Positions 44,773 to 56,721 of a stretch of DNA of 64,000 bases are shown piece by piece (the stretch's first letter is position 1; the number at the start of each line of letters is the position of its first letter). The translations under genes and the position numbers were made by a program. Origin of the DNA: Unio delphinus (taxonomy: Eukaryota > Mollusca > Bivalvia > Unionida > Unionidae); assembly GCA_029339505.1 (NCBI GenBank), contig JAQISU010000096.1:4201501-4265500 (forward strand). Direction: 5' to 3'. The notes under the pieces were generated by a model. It saw only the letters and a program-made list of their open reading frames with translations, searched no databases and was not told where the DNA came from.

Positions 44773-45807
44773 TCATTACTCAAGTTGAAAAATGGCTGCC
44801 AAAATGTCTATTCAAAACAATAAATTCCATAAGGTGTGGTTCAAAAACATTTTCCCATGATCTCAGCCAATACTGCACAATAATTTCAAGGGCTTACTTA
44901 GATCAATCAGAATCACATAAACTGATATGTAACATGTTGTGATATCAAAAGTATGAAACTAAACATAACTATAGGAAAACTGTAATGACTATTTGATAAT
45001 TATTGTTATCATATATTTTATATGCTTTACATATAGCTTGTAGCCTTATGGAATGTTTTCTTTCTACAGTTACTTTGAATATTTTGGTGGCCATTTTTTG
45101 AATCAACTAACCAAAGGAAAAAGGTCACATCTTTCAGAATATGGCAGATTTACCTCACTTTGGCTTGTTAGACCATGTATTATCATACACTAAAAAGAAA
45201 TAACATTAAACCCCAAACAACAACAACAAATAAAATTAAGGGTATTGGTATGTTTATAGTATCCTTGAGGGGAGGGGTGTGTGGTAATCCTGTAACAAAG
45301 AATTTGCCCAATATATAAAAGTGGTTTAAATCTTAACTTCTAGAAGCAAATAAACTCACCTCTGTTCAATGAAGAATGTAGAGATTACCTCTCAAATGAC
45401 AATGTTAGGCCTATTTTTATTAGGTAAAAAAGCTCAAATGATGTAATGCTTCATATGTGATATAATTCCCTCTGTCTGGTTCCAATTCAACTAATGCAAA
45501 TATCCGGTCACACATACATAACAGTAAATATGGAATTTCTTCATCCAGTAATAATCTTTTCACATGAATATCCAATAACTTCCAGTATTGAAAGTGACAT
45601 ACCTTAGACATCAACATTGTTACATTGATCATCTAACCTCATGAATCAAACTGTGACACACATGGAACTTCCATACAAAAAAATCAGCAGTGGTTTGGGA
45701 CTATTTTTTACATGCTACAAATGAAACATACATTTTCTGAGTCAGAATGAATGAAATTATTTCTTTCTATTTCCATTGCAATAAAAATAACTGTGATAAA
45801 CAGAATC
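44703..45807. other. Non-genic stretch with (CA)n
   Basis: A (CA)n run lies at 44721-44770. Nothing else is recognised; the minus-strand frame at 45420-45632 has no domain. Confidence 0.5.
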
Positions 45808-45957
45808 TCAAATGGGTAATGATAATTAATATTAAATTTATGAAACTCATTGAATAATGTTGAGCTTTTGCCAGCCTTGGCTCACAAAAACTTGATATTA
45901 TTCAACAGATTTTATAAATTAAATATTAAATCATTACCTGTTTGAGATCCTCTATTT
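45808..45957. mobile_element. Palindromic MITE, copy 2
   Basis: GAATCTCAAATGGGTAATGA with TTAATATTAAATTTATGAAA is inverted at the right by TTTTATAAATTAAATATTAA with ATCATTACCTGTTTGAGATC. The loop holds AACTTGATATTATTCAACAG, as in copy 1. Same family, same orientation. Confidence 0.85.
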
Positions 45958-47585
45958 CTTCGCTGTAGGGCATGCATGAGTTACTGAGAGGTACATTGAG
46001 TAGGGTAATATTTTATATAATAGTGTTTTAGATAAGTGTTTTAAATTATTGGCCTCTGTTGAAGTACCCGAGTTTGGCTACATAGCCAGAGATAACATTG
46101 TAGACTGAAGAGAGATACAGCTGGCAGAGATCCTATAAGTAAGCTAATATGAAAATAGCTGATTATTGAGATAACTGAGTTTAGGAAACAGGAAATTAAC
46201 TGCATACAGAATTTTGTCCTATTTTAGTCTTGTTTCGGTAATACTTGCCCAGTTAACCTCGGTTCATTATAAAAATGGTAGGTACAGTATGTTCTGTTCT
46301 GGTCCATTTGGGTTATTTGTTTTTGGAGGTCAAAATTCAGTATTAATGTTATACGATTTATAGTTGATTTAAAATATAATTTCCTTGCCATTATCAAAAA
46401 TCTCCATTAGAATCATCATCAAAACTGTAGGCACTGGGAAGAAAATGTACAATCAGACAGTGCAAATCATTTATGTAATATTTGAATACTCAGCTGTTTC
46501 TTTTATCTCATTTCCTAGATATATTACTCACATTACTTTATCTGCAAATTTAAAATGTTGATCTCCAGTTATCTTTGCTTTTGATGCTATATGTGTAAGC
46601 AGATAAGAGTGCTGATTTGAAAGGAAATTTATGAAAACGGTACTTGAATGATTTATATCTTGTGCAAGCCATCATGAGAAAAAGATTTAAATAAATGCTA
46701 TTTATTCAATATTTTAAAATTTTTAAGGATTTTGTTGTTGGTGCAAAACACAGATTTAAACACCTAGTGAACAGCCTTTTATGAAATCAATAGGACTCCT
46801 TCTCCAGTCCATGAAATTAAGTCCATTCAGTAGAACACTTTCTCCAGTCCATCAAATTAAGTACATGTACCAAATATAGGACACCTTCTGCACTTCATTA
46901 AATTAAATTCCAAACAATAGGACCCATTCTCCAGTCCATGAAATAAAATAAAATAATTTTTTTTGGATAAAATACATTTTTTTTTTAAAAACTGAAAAAA
47001 TGTATGCCCACAGATAAATTCATTGATAGTATTCAACAAATTTCATTTACAAAATGATCTAAAATTTTAGATTTTATTGATCATGATTTTATGGAAATAA
47101 AAGTACATGCAGTAAAACTTCAAAATGATGAAGTGATATGACTCAGAAATTCATACAGATTTTTTTTTACATTATGCCTATAATTCAGGCTGTTGCTTTG
47201 CCATTTTGTCAATTTGAGAAAATACTGAAGTAGTAACTGTATAAATGCACGTTAGCTTGATGAGTTTGCTGATTTGCACTGGCGAACTATGCAACGCATT
47301 ATGAAAGAATATAAGGCCACAATATTGCTATCATGTCCTTCCACCTTATGTGCCAAATAAAAAAAAAAGTAGTTTAGAATATAGTTCTTAATGGCCACAA
47401 ATTACATCCAACAATTTGTTTGCAACTTGATGGAATATGTTGCAGTCATAACATAGTATTCTCATTCAATTACATATTTCAAGTAAAAAGTTATTGTGCA
47501 TATGTCGAAAGATACGTCTGCTCATGTATATGTTGAGCAGGTTTTGAGGAAAAACCTTGTTCATACATGCTTATGAAGTTTATTC
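45958..47585. repeat. Non-genic stretch with a 40-46-bp tandem repeat
   Basis: TAGGACTCCTTCTCCAGTCC, TAGAACACTTTCTCCAGTCC, TAGGACACCTTCTGCACTTC and TAGGACCCATTCTCCAGTCC start at about 46791, 46831, 46877 and 46918. No gene is supported in the rest. Confidence 0.6.
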
Positions 47586-49290
47586 CATACATTGTTATCT
47601 AGTCATATTGCTCATTGTTATCCACTCATATTGTTCATACATTGTTATACAGTAATATTGCTCATACATTGTTATACAGTCATATTGCTCATACATTGTT
47701 ATCAGTCATATTGCTAATATATTAATATCAGTCATATTGCTCATACATTATTATCAGTCGGATTGCTCATACATTATTATCAGTTGTATTGCTTATACAT
47801 TATTATCAGTTGTATTGCTTATACATTATTATCAGTTGTATTGCTCATACATTATTATCAGTTGTATTGCTCATACATTGCTATCAGTCATATTGCTCAA
47901 ACATTATTATCTGTTGGATTGCTTATACATTATTATCAGTTGTATTGCTTATACATTGCTATCAGTCATATTGCTCATACATTATTATCAGTCGGATTGC
48001 TCATACATTATTATCAGTTGTATTGCTCATACATTGCTGTCAGTCATATTGCTCATACATTATTGTCAGTTGTATTGCTTATACATTATTATCAGTTGTA
48101 TTGCTTATACATTGCTATCAGTCATATTGCTCATACATTATTATCAGTCGGATTGCTTATACATTGCTATCAGTCATATTGATCATACATTATTATCAGT
48201 TGTATTGCTTATACATTATTATCAGTCATATTGCTCATACATTATTATCAGTCGGATTGCTTATACATTGCTATCAGTCATATTGATCATACATTATTAT
48301 CAGTTGTATTGCTTATACATTATTATCAGTTGTATTGCTTATACATTATTATCAGTTGTATTGCTAATATATTAATATCAGTCATATTGATCATACATTA
48401 TTATCAGTTGTATTGCTCATACATTATTATCAGTTGTATTGCTCATACATTGTTATCAGTCATATTGCTAATATATTAATATCAGTCATATTGATCATAC
48501 ATTATTATCAGTTGTATTGCTCATACATTATTATCAGTCATATTGCTCATACATTATTATCAGTCGGATTGCTTATACATTGCTATCAGTCATATTGATC
48601 ATACATTATTATCAGTCATATTGCTTATACATTATTATCAGTTGTATTGCTTATACATTGCTATCAGTCATATTGATCATACATTATTATCAGTTGTATT
48701 GCTTATACATTATTATCAGTTGTATTGCTAATACATTGCTATCAGTCATATTGATCATACATTATTATCAGTTGTATTGCTTATACATTATTATCAGTTG
48801 TATTGCTTATACATTATTATCAGTTGTATTGCTTATACATTATTATCAGTTGTATTGCTCATACATTATTATCAGTTGTATTGCTCATATATTGTTATCA
48901 GTCATATTGCTTATAGATTGTTATAAGCTATATTGCTCCAACGATGTTATCCAGTCATATTGCTCATACATTGCTATCAGCCATATTGTTCCTACAATGT
49001 TATCCACCCATATTGCTCATATGTTGTTATCCAGTCATAATGCTCAAACATTTGTATCAGCCATATTGCTCCTACATTGTTATCAGTCATATTGCTCATA
49101 CATTGTTATCAATCATGTTAATCATTCATTGTTATCCATCCATATTGCTAATATGTTGTTATCCAGTCATATTGCTCACACATTGTTATCAGTCATATTG
49201 CTCATACATTGTTATCATTCATATTGCTCATACATTGTTATCCAGCCATATTGCACATATATTGATATAGGTCATATTGCTTATACGTTG
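47586..49290. repeat. 26-bp minisatellite, about 65 units, with 104-bp higher-order pattern
   Basis: The unit core is TTATCAGTCATATTGCTCAT plus ACATTA. Units differ at a CAT/TGT/CGG triplet, at GCTC/GCTT/GATC and at ATTA/TTGC/TTGT. The combination CGGATTGCTTATACATTGCT followed by a GATC unit starts at 48149, 48253 and 48565 (104 and 312 bases apart). A unit with AATATATTAATATC recurs at about 48366 and 48470 (104 apart). So four-unit blocks have amplified. The edges (before about 47740, after about 48940) hold 26-28-bp variants. All three plus frames stay open because the unit contains no plus-strand stop in any frame; these frames are not genes. Confidence 0.96.
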
Positions 49291-49616
49291 TGGGGCATGG
49301 TATGAAAATGTGATGTTTAAAGGTGTATTGATCGGTTGTAAAATTATATTTATTATCAAGATTATGATCATATTTAGAAATTATCACTGTTGATGAATAC
49401 ATTTTGTGTTACGAATTATACATATGAGACCAGTAACTTACATTACACTATTAATTGATTTAGATTTGGTTTCCAAACCACAGTAATATCAACTGTATCC
49501 AGTACCTTCTGGTAAATAAAATTATTATCATAAAGTGTTTGTGCTTCAGATATAGATTTTGCACTTTTGTGATACAAATAAAAATTGTGTTTATTGTGTT
49601 AGTTTATTTGTTTCAG
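49291..49616. other. Spacer and acceptor region upstream of the receptor start exon
   Basis: AT-rich. It ends in TTTATTTGTTTCAG, the acceptor of the next exon, which implies a non-coding first exon upstream that I could not place. Confidence 0.45.
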
Positions 49617-49708
49617 ATAACCTTGATAAAATATCATGACAGCAGTTTGGTGTATCAGTTACATACTCTTCTACTCCGTCCATGTACACAGCTTTTTTTT
49701 TACTGGAA
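49617..49708 (+). CDS. Class I cytokine receptor-like gene: start exon (signal peptide)
   Basis: The exon runs from the TTTGTTTCAG acceptor to the donor GGAA|GTAAGT. The ATG at 49636 follows 19 bases of 5' UTR and opens MTAVWCISYILFYSVHVHSF, a typical signal peptide: 24 codons plus one base, phase 1. The Ig-like exon at 56458 begins with exactly the two bases needed (A+AA = Lys25), so the pair joins cleanly. This start is chosen because it is the first ATG after the acceptor and is followed at once by the hydrophobic core. The linkage over 6.7 kb of intron is inference; another exon in between cannot be excluded. Confidence 0.6.
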
Positions 49709-49806
49709 GTAAGTACTCTCTATCTCTGTATCTGTCTATCTGTCCGTCTGTCCATCTGTCTGTCTCTATCTCCTCCCTCCCTCCCTCCCTCCCTCTCTCT
49801 CTCTCT

Positions 49807-49878
<72 letters not shown>

Positions 49879-50229
49879 CATGTAACATTGTTTAGAAAAT
49901 TCCTCAGAAGACTCAGTAATACCATAGATGTTGCCATTGTATAGTTAGTACCTTTCCAGTTGGAAAATGTCCCAGCTGAATGACTAAAACTTTTGACCTC
50001 ACATTATTTTAGACTTTTTTCTCTGTCCTGGAAAAGAAAGAAATTTGCTGAATAAATTATGTTAGCATAGACTTACTTGACCTGGCATAAATAACCTGTA
50101 GGTTTTTTTTGTATATCAAATTTTCTTTTCAGCATCTTTATTTCAATAACTGTGTCTAAGCATGGTAGAGGTAAGTGTGGTCTGGGACACAAACTTATTT
50201 ATCTAATACATGCTGTAATGGTGCGGTTG
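49709..50229. repeat. Intron with compound (TCTG)(TCCC)(TC)(TA) microsatellite
   Basis: 49726-49872: TCTG/TCTA units, CCTC units, a (CT) run and about 31 TA units. The rest up to 50229 is plain intron-like sequence. Confidence 0.85.
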
Positions 50230-52935
50230 TCATTATGTTAGCCTTTGGTTTCATGAAATGCCACAGAGTTGATGAACCTTTCAAGCCATTCTTGTCTTCT
50301 TCAGAGTTATCTTTTCCTGAGTCCGTCAGTTCTAAGAGAAAAATTACACAAGTTTCCTTGCAGACTCCTATGATTAGAGTGGAGTAACAGCACTGTCCCC
50401 ATTTCAGGAGGGCAGACAACCAGTCACATAACACCCCAAGAGGGAATAGCAGCACCATTTTTGTATGATAAGGTTAGAAAGTGAGTTATGCCCTCCCCTT
50501 GTACCACTCTCATGAGGGTGGAGCAGCACCCTTTACTAAGCCTCAGATTAGTGAGGGCTGATTGTTGGTTGCGACTTCTCCCAGCTGGGATTGGGCTGAA
50601 TTCATCCTTTCTCCAGAATACAGTTTCATCTCCTGGTTAAATGAAAACTATCTTACAGTCACTATATTAGGGCATGGAATTGGATAGGCATCCCCTTCTC
50701 CATTATCTCTCTAAATTGAATGTGTTTTTTTCTTTTGCAACATGGAAGTGATTGGTTCTTTCCCTACACATTTCTTGACCTGGGCCATATAGTAGAGAAA
50801 TCATGACTGGGGGCCATAGCCCTAAGGTGGTGGAGCAGCATCCTTCAATGATGGGGTCCATTGTCAGTGACACGATTGAGATTGGGTCTAAGAAAAGGTT
50901 AGGGAGATTGACCTTCTACCCCAAAATGCTCATAGTTGGCAGAGAATTTCCCTAAACCACCAGCAGAGGCTACTGCAATAAACAGTTCTTTAACTGCATG
51001 GGAGGAATTACCAGTTCAAGTTTATCCTTCCTCCAAGTCTCCCATGGAACAGAGAGACATTGCCTCTCAGGTGAGAGTGCAGGATGGTGTTCTTTCTGTC
51101 ATTGAAGTAAATAAGCTTGACGTATAGCAGGTTGATGTGGTACCCCTTGCTTCAGGATACTTACATCTTCGCACTATTTTGTTAAAGAGGAACAGGTGGA
51201 AGATTCCTGGTCATTTGATAAAGCGTTTACCACCTATTGCCCAGCAGAGTCCCAATGTTTCAGGTGCTAGGGCAAGCTCTCTACCAGATCTCTTGCTCCA
51301 TCCTTAGTCAGTTACAGTCAAGCTCTCTCAAAAGTTTAACAAGGTTAAGCTTTTGCTATACAACATAGGTGGTAGCTTGTCCCACCCCAACCCCCATGAT
51401 GTGAACCTTAGTTTACTGTAGCTGCTCCTAGCTACAAAGATTAATACCCCTTCTTGGCTCACTAAACCTCCCACTTTGGATTCTGAAGCATCTCAAGTGT
51501 GTATTTTCTATGGAGACCTGAGATTGCCTTCCATTGAAAACATTGGAATCCATGGAACAAAAGGTTATCTCACTAGTAATCATACCCTCACAGGCTGATC
51601 TTTTTCAGGCTGCTGAAGGAAGAATCTCTGTAGCCAATGGCTCTCCATTGTTTGTTGTAAGCAGTGGTCCAGGCATGCAAAGTTCATGTCCATGGCCTTA
51701 TCAGCTGTTTTTCCATCTCTACAGGAGTATTTCTCTGTGCACATTCAAAGTTGTACTAGAGCAAAACAATTACTGTCTGAGGACTGCCACCCTGGACCAC
51801 CCTGGATCTTCAGAGGGCTCATTTTTTCATTTTATTTAAAGCTTAGAGAGCCCTTAAACAATGGTACCTTCTGGCACTTTGAAACAAGCCAAAAAGCAAG
51901 AGTTATTCAGACCACCACACATCCCCAGTCAAAACAACAGCCCAATTTCAGAGCTCTCTAACTGTAGGTATGCCCTAGAAACATGTCTTACAAAAGCCCA
52001 GAGAAGAAATCATAATCCCACCCATCATTTTTTAAGGACAAGGGTGGACAGCCCTAGTGACTCTCTAATCCTTTCCAGCAGAGCTTACCTATTTCTTCAG
52101 TTACCATTGGCACTAGACTAAATCTCTTTGTTGAGCATTTACGGTCAATGGATAGGTCCTTTCTATCATAAGAAATGGCTACTGGCTTCAGTTCCAAGAT
52201 CTTCCTCCTCCATTTGAGACTGCCCTTTACATCTGGAGCACTAAAATGAAGAGATTTTTTTTCTTTCTTTGGAAGATGCAGTAGGGAAGGTTTTGAAAGA
52301 GCAATCTGTGACCTTTTGGTCCTAGATTTTTGGGGTTTCCGAGAAAGGGTGAAAGTCTCGTGTAATTTTTTAGCTTTCTTCTCTAAATAGATTTCTGCTG
52401 GAGAAACAATTCAAGATGGAGGCCACAACCTCAATCAGGAATTCCATTGGATCTGGCAATTAGGCAGTTGCCATCAATCTTCAGAATGCATACCTTCACA
52501 TCACTATCTTTCCTCCACACAGATAGCACCTCCAGTTTTGCTTTGATTGGGAGGTTATCTAATTTTAATCTCTGGTGTTCAGCCAAGCCTCCATGCCCAG
52601 AGCTTTTACCAAGGTGGCTACTGAGATCATAGTTCAGTGATCATCATGCATTGCTGTTGGACTGTCCCAGGACCATACCTAACTATCTTACACAATATCC
52701 TATAGATTCTCCACCATCACGTTAATGACTCATCTCAAATGGTCATTCACTCCAGGAGAAGAACATCTAAGACGTATGATGCAAAATGGAAAATCTTTTG
52801 TGATTGGTGTAGTAGAAAAGGTATCCATCCTAGCTGTTTCTCTTTGATTGCAGTGGCTCATTTTCTCTTCATTTTTATATCGATGAGAAGGGGGTCAAAT
52901 TTAACCTCAAGCGTTAAACCATACTAGAGAAGGCT
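50230..52935 (+). pseudogene. Second decayed DIRS-type retrotransposon (Gag-like, RT, start of recombinase)
   Basis: Lies inside the receptor's first large intron, same strand. The Gag-like portion (to about 51.95 kb) is assigned by order. Reverse-transcriptase blocks follow with frame breaks: TIGTRLNLFVEHLRSMDRSF (about 52105-52165), KMEATTSIRNSI (about 52412-52450) and AVAINLQNAYLHITIF (about 52460-52510). Then comes an ASMPRAFTKVATEI-like block near 52590-52625. From about 52745 SRRRTSKTYDAKWKIFCDWC reads like the N-terminal, SAM-like part of a DIRS tyrosine recombinase. Only about 120 bases separate RT and recombinase, so the Y-x-D-D part of RT and all of RNase H are deleted. The 5' boundary is uncertain. 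Confidence 0.72.
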
Positions 52936-53269
52936 ACAACTGACAAGCAGCAGTATTGTTTATGTCAGTGTCCCTATGGAATGAGTCAGTAAAGTGTTAC
53001 TGGCGGATGATGACTTAGAGGGGTTAGTCAAAGCAGCTGTCAGAGATTTTGAGGAACCACTGGAAACATTCACTGGTGAGGGTTCATGGTGACACCTATT
53101 GAGTGTGAGTCAATGGAGCTACACAGTTTGCAATACCGTCTGTTTCAAGGCCAAAGACACACCTCAGTGATCCCAAAAATGGGTCATAAATGTGGAAAAC
53201 GGAGATTATTGATGCTCTGAGTTTGCCATCTTGTCTGCCCTACAGCCCACTGATCATCACCATCATTAA
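52936..53269. other. Intron segment, unassigned, partly open
   Basis: A frame reading ADDDLEGLVKAAVRDFEEPL is protein-like but broken. It could belong to either neighbouring remnant. I cannot place it. Confidence 0.3.
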
Positions 53270-53700
53270 ACAAGCAAAAAGTCCAACAGCTGGTATCAGA
53301 GAGAGTTGGTGTTTGGTAAGCTTAAGTTTCCAGTGAAGGTGTCTGACATTGCTAAGTTTGAGAAACTTTACCCCACCATGGCCATAAATGTCTTTAGATA
53401 GACCATGCACTCTGACCCATCCATATCTCTGAAAAGATTTTGGACAATACTTTCAACCAATTGTTACTAACCAGGATTGAAAGGCAGTACAATGTGTAGT
53501 TGACCCTCACAAGGGTTGACAGCCCCAAGGTCTTGCTTTCTTTCCAGCAGATCATACATACTTCATAAATCTCTTTCAAAGGCCTTTTCCACAAACAATG
53601 AAAAAACATTTGCTGCTTATACCTGTGTGCATTTTACACGCCAGACCTGCTCTAGGACCATGTGATTGACTGTTTTGACATAGGTGCAAAGCAGCAGAGA
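53270..53700 (+). pseudogene. Polinton/Maverick-like family-B DNA polymerase remnant (N-terminal region)
   Basis: Broken frames read NSWYQRELVFGKLKFPVK, VSDIAKFEKLYPTMAINVF (about 53335-53393), FNQLLLTRIERQYNV (about 53449-53493) and AFYTPDLLxDHVIDC (about 53630-53675). The order F-P-V...DI-x-KFEK-x-(N/Y)P...INVF, then an N-x-LLL block, then a C/H-containing (A)F-x-x-x-x-LL-x-x-H-x-x-x-C block, is the one I associate with the region upstream of the exonuclease domain in Polinton-type polymerase B proteins. Neither exonuclease nor polymerase motifs are present. Stops and shifts rule out function. Confidence 0.55.
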
Positions 53701-54686
53701 ACTGTTTGCCAGAGCCTGTACTGAACAAACTGTACATCAAGCACATTCTCCACCAAATGCTAGTGCACTACATCACCTAAGCAGATGTCAAGGCTCCAAC
53801 AGAGTCCCTCCACCATTACCACCACAACACTGGAAAGCAACACCAACCAGCACCCTTGCAGCTTCTGCTGCATATTTGCAACTGCGTAGTAAAACCAACA
53901 AGCCTGTGTCAAACAGGAAAAGGCACAATATCTAACTTATTCAGGAGCCTAGACAAGGTAAGCATCCACAGGATATTAGCCAGCCCTTGCCCAAAGGTCG
54001 TGTTGCCAGCAACACCAAGGCATTCCAAGACACAAGGGAATGCCACATTTGCTGATAGTGTTATGAACCAACTGGGAGAGAGACTACAACCACATCACAG
54101 GCATAATCTCTTGTGGATACACTAATGTTCAGATAGGTTTGTTCAGCCCTCCACTATTCTGCAGAGTAGTCATTTCACCATTGTTGTTAATATTTGGTTT
54201 GCTCTGCATGTAGGACCGCAATGGCTTTATCATGGAGGATGTGTTCTTGATCTGCAACATTTTATCTATCTGAGAAAAGGTATAGTTGGATCAGGAAAAG
54301 GTGATGACATTGACAGTGGCATCCCTGACCATCATACTTAGTGAAACATATAAACAGTGACTCAAGACTCAATCATTTATCGTTCATCTCTAGCAGTACA
54401 ATTTTTTCAATGTGCTTTAGGGGGTGAGTCTTTGTATATTAAATTTCATATTGTACAGCATTAAAAGAGCATGATGCAGTGTCTACTGTAGCTCATTGGG
54501 TAGAAAAGTTCCACATGATGTAGCAGACATCAACTGTTACATAATTTTGTATATGTGAAATAAAACCCATCTGGAGGCAGCATAATGTGGACATAGTCGA
54601 TGATCACTATTTTACACCTCTAATGGACAACAGTTTGGACAGATTAATTTCCATTGTGGTTATCCAAAATGTTCAATGCATGTATG

Positions 54687-54738
<52 letters not shown>

Positions 54739-55125
54739 TGGTTCAATGTTGTCCCTGATATAAAATCAATATGATCAGTTCATGGATCCCATTTAACCTA
54801 CCTCAGACTAGTTGCTAGTTTATTGGTCTGGGTGAGTCAGGTCTGGAATCATACACTAACCCTGAATAAAATACCAGGTCAGTGATACTGCATCTGAGAT
54901 TATATCATTTGTCATAAAATCACTCAATATTTCTTGCCTGTGCTTCAGTATGTAAATGATAGAAAATAATTTTGGAAAGAGGTCAGGAAGGTAATCTATG
55001 GGGTGAATTTGTTGAATGGTGTTAAAGTGATTTGGCATGGAATGATACAAAGTTTGTAAGATGATTGTCTGGATTCAGTGCTTGGTAAGTTTCCTATTGA
55101 TTCAGTATAATTTTATATCAGGTCT
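53701..55125. repeat. Intron, unassigned; (CA)n microsatellite
   Basis: 53684-54125 holds proline- and histidine-rich open frames that may be the worn continuation of the preceding remnant; no motif is certain. (CA)23 lies at 54689-54734. Nothing else is recognised. Confidence 0.5.
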
Positions 55126-55375
55126 GGGGCCCAGAGTGGTTGAGTGGTCTAAAGCGCTGTCCGTTAAGGATCACTGCCATCTCACCTCTGTCTGCGTGGG
55201 TTCGAGTCTAAGATTCGGTTAATGTAGTTATGTGAGATAGCTTGCTAGTAGCTTCTCGTTGGTCGGTGGTTCTTTCCGGGGGTTTTCCGTGTTCTTCCTC
55301 CACCATTAATACTGGCCACCATGTATAGCCTATATTGTGCTTAAAAATGACATTAAACCATAAAAATAAAAAATA
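55126..55375 (+). mobile_element. tRNA-derived SINE, full length
   Basis: Head GGGGCCCAGAGTGGTTGAGT with GTCTAAAGCGCTGTCCGTTA, B box GGGTTCGAGTCTAAG, body AGCTTGCTAGTAGCTTCTCG, CTTCCTCCACCATTAATACT and GGCCACCATGTATAGCCTAT, 3' end TTAAAAATGACATTAAACCA and an A-rich tail. It sits in the sense orientation in the receptor intron. Confidence 0.93.
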
Positions 55376-56457
55376 AAAACATATCAGTCACTAATAAATA
55401 AAGTAACTATTAATAATGGGCCATATGTTCCATTTGATTCTACTTCTTGACTTTGTTACAATTGATTGTCTCATTTCACTAAATTCACTCATTATTAAAT
55501 GAACTGTAAAATCCACTTCACATTCTTGATCAGACATGTGGAAATTTGGCTATGGATAGGTTTTGTCCTAGCAATTCTTGTGGTGATGAATTTGTTCAAA
55601 ATTTCAATGATGCCGATTGCTACTCCCCTGAATCAATGGTCTTGCTGATGTGGCATTTTAATTTTAAAAAAACTTCTCATGTTATCTAGTTAGTCCTAAA
55701 TAATCTTACGGCCAATATTGCCACTACCAGGACAGTCTTGTAAATCTTCATGCTACTATTCTGAATGGATGGCCATATGAACATGGGGTTTTCACCAAAA
55801 AATGTATGAGTCTGTCAGTCAAAAGAGGTAAAAGGGGACCAGTCTTACAGGTCTAAAATCTTGTTAGCACTCAAAAATATTAGAGATGATTTTGCAAACA
55901 GCAGTTAAAAAAGGATAAACAGTGTTATCATCAATTTCTGGATATTCTTTTCAGCTTATAGATTTTTATTCTCTTTGAGTCACATTAATATCCTGTTCTC
56001 TTCTGTTTTGCTTATTTTGCACAAAGTACTCTGTATATAAGCTTACATTTATAAAATACCCAATAACTTATTTTTCAACCCAGATAATTCTTTTTGCTGT
56101 ATGTTAATAGTAGTGGAGACAGTTGCATTTCGGAGATAATTATGATTAATTCATAAGCAGTGTGCATTCAGGTACAAGCAGAAAACATAGTCCCAGATCT
56201 GCCATATTATAGTGTGCTGGCAGGTCAGTATACACTCTTTCTAGGATTTATTTATATGTGTATAATTTAAAGCAAACAATTACAGTCTGATTTGCAGGTA
56301 GATTATGTATGTGATTCCATCAAAGAATATTTTCTATTCTTCAGAATTGTATGGTCAATAACACTGTGATTTACGGCTCAGAGACATATCTTTTGAGTCG
56401 CTAAAATGCAGTTACTTATCACCCTTTGAAATGTCTGTTATATATTTTATTTTCCAG
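55376..56457 (+). repeat. Intron, with one R4-family unit
   Basis: 55675-55850: GTTAGTCCTAAATAATCTTA, ACAGTCTTGTAAATCTTCAT and GGGGTTTTCACCAAAAAATG match the R4 units at 28545 and 32790. It ends in ATATTTTATTTTCCAG, the acceptor of the Ig exon. Confidence 0.6.
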
Positions 56458-56721
56458 AAATAGAAACCATTGGCTATGGCTTCATCGGAGAGACATTGGA
56501 CATGACATGCAACATAACAGATCCATCTATCAAAAAAAATGCTTCAGATATAAAATTCACTTTGAACGACACAGAGCTAAACAATACGTTCATCATGGGT
56601 GAAAAGTCTAAGAAGCTTGTTTTGCAACTGAGTGGTCCACAGATGAACACAGCTCACATCTACTGCCAAGTTTCCAACCCCAGCTTTACCCTTATTGGTT
56701 CCAAAATAATAAATGTTGAAT
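56458..56721 (+). CDS. Class I cytokine receptor-like gene: Ig-like domain exon
   Basis: 264 bases, phase 1-1, between TTATTTTCCAG and T|GTAATT: one symmetrical domain per exon, as is usual for extracellular Ig modules. Residues 25-112 of the predicted protein run from GYGFIGETLDMTCNITDP to HIYCQVSNPSFTLIGSK. Cys42 and Cys94 would form the intradomain bridge. N-glycosylation sequons lie at Asn43, 52, 61 and 66. There is no Trp in the core, as in the N-terminal Ig-like domain of gp130-type receptors. Joined to the 59448 exon this gives Ig-like domain then cytokine-binding domain, the gp130/IL-6R/LIFR and arthropod Domeless-like order. The specific ligand and name cannot be told. Confidence 0.8.

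Noticed and set aside
47737..49305. Long open frames (up to 262 codons) on +
   Set aside because: All are the 26-bp minisatellite read in three frames; periodic 26-residue peptides with no other coding sign.
49636..49944. A 102-codon frame beginning at the receptor ATG
   Set aside because: After 24 codons it runs through a strong GTAAGT donor into TCTG/TCCC/TA microsatellite; only the first 73 bases are taken as coding.
50195..50458. 87-codon minus-strand frame
   Set aside because: Antisense to the Gag-like part of a decayed DIRS element; no motif.
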